Assembly: GCA_028819835.1 (NCBI GenBank)
Contig: JAPPKR010000097.1
Span: 1-20,438, forward strand
DNA: 20,438 nt
Source of the DNA: a bacterium
Lineage (GTDB): Bacteria > Actinomycetota > Acidimicrobiia > UBA5794 > ZC4RG35
Direction of reading: 5' to 3'
The translations under genes and the position numbers were made by a program. A model generated the notes under the pieces. The model was not told the origin of the DNA and made no database searches. It saw nothing but the letters and a program-made list of their open reading frames with translations. This document shows positions 17,460-20,438 of the stretch, piece after piece. The stretch's first letter is position 1. Each line of letters opens with the position of its first letter.

Positions 17460-19955
17460 CAGAGAGCCCCGGTGGGCACGGTCGGCATTCACATCGGTGT
17501 CGTCCGGCAGACGCCGGGCTCTGTAGCGCATTCGCATATTCTGGTATGCCGCCCAGACGGTCATGGTGGGCGGCAGGAGGAAGGTCGAGACTATCAGTGA
17601 GTAGATGAGGGCGAGGGCCACCATCAGGCCGAAGTTCCGGAACACCACCAGGTCCGACAACGCCAGCACCCCCATTCCCAGAGCCGTAGTCAAGGCCGAT
17701 CCCATGAGCGCCGAGCCGGTGGTGGAAAGCGTGCGGGCCATGGCCTCCTCCGGGTCCCGCGCCTGTGCGTACTCCTCCTGGTACCGATAGATGATGTGAA
17801 TCGTGTAGTCAACGCCTACGCCGATCACCAGGGCGATGACCGCCGATGTGGTGATGGTGTAGGGGATGCCGAGTAACCCCATGGTGCCCAGCATCCAGAT
17901 GAGGGACACGACGACCGGCGCCACCGCAATGACGCCCAGTACGGATTGGCGCATGGTGATCCTGAAGAAGAACATGAGGATGGCGAGGGCCGCCACGATG
18001 GTCATGAGGGTTGTCTGAGTCTGGGTCTCCCTGATCTCGTCGTTGACCACCACGTACCGGATCTCCGACGACGTGACGGTGATCTCCTCGTCGCCCCCGA
18101 ACCAGAGTCCCTCGATGTCTTCCTGCATCCATCTTGTCCTTTGCTGGTCGCCGGTGAAGGCCTGGAACTGGAGAAGCATCGTGTCCACACCGTGGGGGTC
18201 CTCTGCGAGGACGCGAGCCAACTCATCAGGCTCTCTCTCCTTCATCCTCATGACGAACTCCTGCACCAACTCCCGATCGACCCGGAGACGGGCCGTGGCC
18301 CGGTTGAAGAGGGCTTCCAGTTCGGGGTCGTACCTGTCTCCCGGTGTGCCGTCATCAGTGATCCAGTCGACGACCACTATGCCCGGGGATTTCTGGATCC
18401 CCGACACCGCGCCCCGTGGGCGTCGCAGGTTGTCATCGAAGGCGGTGGTCAGGTCCACCAGGTTGAACAGCGTCCGGGGTTCGGTGATCTCGGCCTTCAC
18501 GAGGACGTCCACAACCTCCGTCGAACCACCGACCGCCGCCCTCAAAGTGTCCAGGTCCCGGTTGAGGTTCCCACCGCTGGGCAGCAGGTCCCGATGACTG
18601 AAATCGGTGGTGACCGAAGCAGCCGCGAACCCGAACCCGACGGTGGCGGCGGCAACCACCACCAGAAGCGGCACCGGCCAGCGCACCACGGCCTTTCCCA
18701 GCAGCCGCGCCGCCCAGCCGACCCCGGGCAGCGAGTCCGAGATGGGACGGGCCGGCCGGAGGGCGCCACGCTCCTCCCTGCGCCGATCGATGATGGTCCG
18801 GACGGCTGGCACGAACGTCAGCATCACCACGAAACTGAGCCCCACCCCCACGGCGGCGACCACTCCGAAATCCCCGATGGGGGCAACGGGGGAAAGGAGG
18901 TTGCTGAGGAGGCTCACCATGGTCGTGCCGGCCGCCAGCGCCACCGGGGTGATCACCTTCCGCAATCCGCCCCGCATCGCTTCCGCCACCGGCTCTCCAC
19001 TGATCCGGTACTCCCGGTAGCGCGAGAGCGACTGGATGACGTAATCCACGGCCAGGCCGATGAGGATTATGGGCACCATGGCTCCGAAGGCATTGGGCGG
19101 ACCGATGAGACCCAGTGCACCGGGCCCCAGCCAGCCTTCCGCTCCGAGGGTCCAGACCAGGGCCAGCCCCAGGCCCATCAGGGTCAACAGCAGGTCCAGC
19201 CCCGAACGCATGAAGAACAGGATCAATGCCGAGACCACCAACACGGCCAGGGCCATCAGCGGCACGAAGCCCGGGCCGGTGGCCTCCTGGTACACCTGCT
19301 CGATCAGGGCTGGAGACACCGTCCCCACCAAAAGCGGTCCCTGTGAAGTCTCCGCGAGGTCGTGGATCTTCAATTGCGCCTGCCCAACCAGATCGTCCCC
19401 GGTGTCGCGCAGCCTGATGGTGGCCACCGATATGAGGGTGCCGTCGCTGTCGGTTCCGGTCAATTCCAAGAGGGCGGTCTGCTGCCGGACCAATCCAGGG
19501 TCGGTGAGCATCCGTTCGATTGCCGAGTTGATCTCCGCCTGCGTAACCGTTTCAAAGGCGTCGGTCCCCAGGACCCCGCCGATCACCAACGTCGGGGCCA
19601 CGATGGCATGGGTGGGCGTCAGCGTCCCCGCCACACCCGGCTCAACTGCGATGCGGTCCAGCAACTCGTCCATCTGCGCCAGGCCAGCAGGCGACAGGGC
19701 GTTGCCGCGGAATATGACCGTCGTAACTACCGCGTCGGATGAACCTCCGAAGAGTTCATCGATGGTCTCGGCCGCCCTGGCGACGTCGCTGCCGGAGGGG
19801 AGAAAGGTCACGGTCTCGGTCTCGGCCTGGGGGGCCCGGAGAGTGAGGCCACCACCGAACAGCAACGTGGCCGCCAACACCGCCGCCAACGTTATCCAGG
19901 GACGCGCTGCCACAGCCCGGATTGCCAAACCAAATAATCGGGATAAGGGAAACAC
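17448..19955 (-). CDS. MMPL/RND family transporter
   Basis: An 835-residue protein with the duplicated RND layout: TM1 (about 20-38), a large extracytoplasmic loop (40-230), a membrane block (230-388), TM7 (about 425-447), a second large loop (450-650) and a final membrane block (650-803). Each half has the proton-relay GxxxDY motif, GLAVDY with D304 and GVGVDY with D716. Each also has the following alanine/threonine-rich TM (ALAAGTTMVSLLSNLL and GSALMGSALTTALGMGVLAL). This composition fits MMPL or sterol-sensing-domain-like RND pumps, which move lipids, hopanoids or hydrophobic compounds across the membrane by proton exchange. The substrate is not readable from the sequence. The GTG start at 19955 has AGGTG about 6 bases before it, and the first residues form a typical positive-then-hydrophobic N-terminus. 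No membrane-fusion protein or outer-membrane partner is adjacent. It is divergent from the ATP-grasp gene. Confidence 0.88.
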   Translation of the reverse strand: MFPLSRLFGLAIRAVAARPWITLAAVLAATLLFGGGLTLRAPQAETETVTFLPSGSDVARAAETIDELFGGSSDAVVTTVIFRGNALSPAGLAQMDELLDRIAVEPGVAGTLTPTHAIVAPTLVIGGVLGTDAFETVTQAEINSAIERMLTDPGLVRQQTALLELTGTDSDGTLISVATIRLRDTGDDLVGQAQLKIHDLAETSQGPLLVGTVSPALIEQVYQEATGPGFVPLMALAVLVVSALILFFMRSGLDLLLTLMGLGLALVWTLGAEGWLGPGALGLIGPPNAFGAMVPIILIGLAVDYVIQSLSRYREYRISGEPVAEAMRGGLRKVITPVALAAGTTMVSLLSNLLSPVAPIGDFGVVAAVGVGLSFVVMLTFVPAVRTIIDRRREERGALRPARPISDSLPGVGWAARLLGKAVVRWPVPLLVVVAAATVGFGFAAASVTTDFSHRDLLPSGGNLNRDLDTLRAAVGGSTEVVDVLVKAEITEPRTLFNLVDLTTAFDDNLRRPRGAVSGIQKSPGIVVVDWITDDGTPGDRYDPELEALFNRATARLRVDRELVQEFVMRMKEREPDELARVLAEDPHGVDTMLLQFQAFTGDQQRTRWMQEDIEGLWFGGDEEITVTSSEIRYVVVNDEIRETQTQTTLMTIVAALAILMFFFRITMRQSVLGVIAVAPVVVSLIWMLGTMGLLGIPYTITTSAVIALVIGVGVDYTIHIIYRYQEEYAQARDPEEAMARTLSTTGSALMGSALTTALGMGVLALSDLVVFRNFGLMVALALIYSLIVSTFLLPPTMTVWAAYQNMRMRYRARRLPDDTDVNADRAHRGSLQAR

Positions 19956-20245
19956 TCAGGACACCTGTCAAGCAATCGGAACACCGACCGCCAACCTCCG
20001 GAACCAGACTCGTCGAAGCTTAACTTTCCAGCCAAACTTATGCGGAAAGGAGAAGACGGCTCTCCTCCACCACCGACTCCTCCCTCGGGGCTGGGCCTGC
20101 AAGGGGCGCCATGTCAGCAGCCGGCAACGCCGCAAAGCCTCGGAGACTGCATCCAGACCTACAATCACCAAAAGGCCGGAGGGAACGGAAGGGAAATGAT
20201 GTCGGCCGCTCAAACCAGGTGCAACGTAACAGGAGCGAGGTAGGC
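19956..20245. other. Divergent intergenic region without a recognised gene
   Basis: This 290-base gap lies between the MMPL and ATP-grasp starts. A less GC-rich patch around 20018-20042 is the most likely promoter area. The ribosome site of the ATP-grasp gene (AGGAG 20231-20235, GAGG 20237-20240) lies at the right end. I find no clear -35/-10 pair and no RNA gene. The short open frames here have no protein-like character. Confidence 0.4.
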
Positions 20246-20438
20246 GTGAACTTTGATTCGTACGATCTCGACCCGGCCGTCTTCGATGAGATGTTCGGAG
20301 CCGACGGCTCACCGCACCCCCACTGTGAGGACCTGCACGACACCCTGGGGTCGATGTCGTCCGCCGACCTGAGCGCCATCGGCGAATGGGTCACCCGCTC
20401 GTTCACCAACGAGGGGATCACCTTCACCGTCTACGGCG
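20246..20438 (+). CDS. Circularly permuted ATP-grasp family protein (N-terminal fragment, cut by the window end)
   Basis: The 64 visible codons start at GTG 20246. They read VNFDSYDLDPAVFDEMFGAD, then GSPHPHCEDLHDTL, and end in FTNEGITFTVYG at the window edge. This matches the beginning of circularly permuted ATP-grasp proteins (DUF404/DUF407 group), which open with a Y-DE-F-x-x-G-x-P-x-P-H block and have a G-I-T-F-x-V-Y block. Such proteins are predicted to form peptide-like amide bonds using ATP. They are often encoded with an alpha-E (DUF403) protein and a transglutaminase-like protein, which would lie to the right of the window. AGGAG at 20231-20235 and GAGG at 20237-20240 precede the start. 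No frame-breaking change is seen in the fragment. Confidence 0.8.
   Translation, partial: MNFDSYDLDPAVFDEMFGADGSPHPHCEDLHDTLGSMSSADLSAIGEWVTRSFTNEGITFTVYG

Noticed and set aside
17946..19346. 466-codon plus-strand open frame opposite the MMPL gene
   Set aside because: His/Gln/Asp/Gly-rich composition with no family features, fully contained in the MMPL gene on the other strand.
19963..19968. TTGACA on the minus strand as a -35 box for the MMPL gene
   Set aside because: It lies almost directly in front of the GTG start, leaving no room for a -10 box and ribosome site. It may only be part of the ribosome-site area.
20040..20243. 67-codon plus-strand open frame before the ATP-grasp gene
   Set aside because: Pro/Gln-rich translation, no ribosome site of note and no recognisable domain. 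It is probably intergenic.

Overview
The window is GC-rich, densely coding bacterial DNA with many GTG/TTG starts and 1- to 4-base gene overlaps. The gene content is a HutF-type histidine pathway, a KatG whose sequence resembles mycobacterial KatG closely, a DUF2339 membrane protein, an MMPL/RND protein and a circularly permuted ATP-grasp protein. This suggests a high-GC actinobacterium, perhaps an environmental lineage such as Acidimicrobiia. The lineage is inferred from protein resemblance only.

Layout. 1-2422 (+): an ABC importer of the taurine/nitrate/sulfonate type. Its ATPase carries an unusual N-terminal membrane domain and its permease an unusual extracytoplasmic insertion. 2615-3598 (+): a PLP-dependent threonine/serine dehydratase-like enzyme. 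3653-10223: a histidine-utilisation locus. hutH is on the minus strand, divergent from a tightly packed plus-strand operon hutU - peptide-deformylase-like gene - hutF - hutI. 10238-10794 (-): two tiny overlapping genes of unknown function. 11027-13246 (+): katG. 13269-14426 (-): a redoxin gene interrupted by one in-frame TGA exactly at the redox-active cysteine position. 14667-17405 (+): a DUF2339 multi-membrane protein. 17448-19955 (-): an MMPL/RND transporter. 20246-end (+): the start of a circularly permuted ATP-grasp protein.

How the genes work together. HutH, HutU and HutI take histidine to formimidoylglutamate, and HutF deiminates that to N-formylglutamate. The expected last enzyme, N-formylglutamate deformylase (HutG), is not in the window. 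A deformylase-fold protein sits between hutU and hutF with a 4-base overlap, so it is a good candidate for that step. hutU appears to start at an ATT codon behind an almost perfect extended Shine-Dalgarno sequence.

The most striking item is the minus-strand redoxin gene. Its reading frame continues on both sides of a TGA at 14010-14012 (WASW-TGA-GCR). A CCTGCC-GGTCT-GGCAGG hairpin follows 14 bases later, with the GGUCU loop I recall from the E. coli fdhF SECIS. I read it as a selenoprotein, not as two genes or a pseudogene. It lies convergent to katG, so this end of the window has an oxidative-stress/redox flavour.

No rRNA, tRNA, CRISPR array, insertion sequence or phage gene was seen. No gene-free stretch exceeds 300 bases. 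The longest are 19956-20245 (290 bases), 10795-11026 (232 bases) and 5180-5395 (216 bases).
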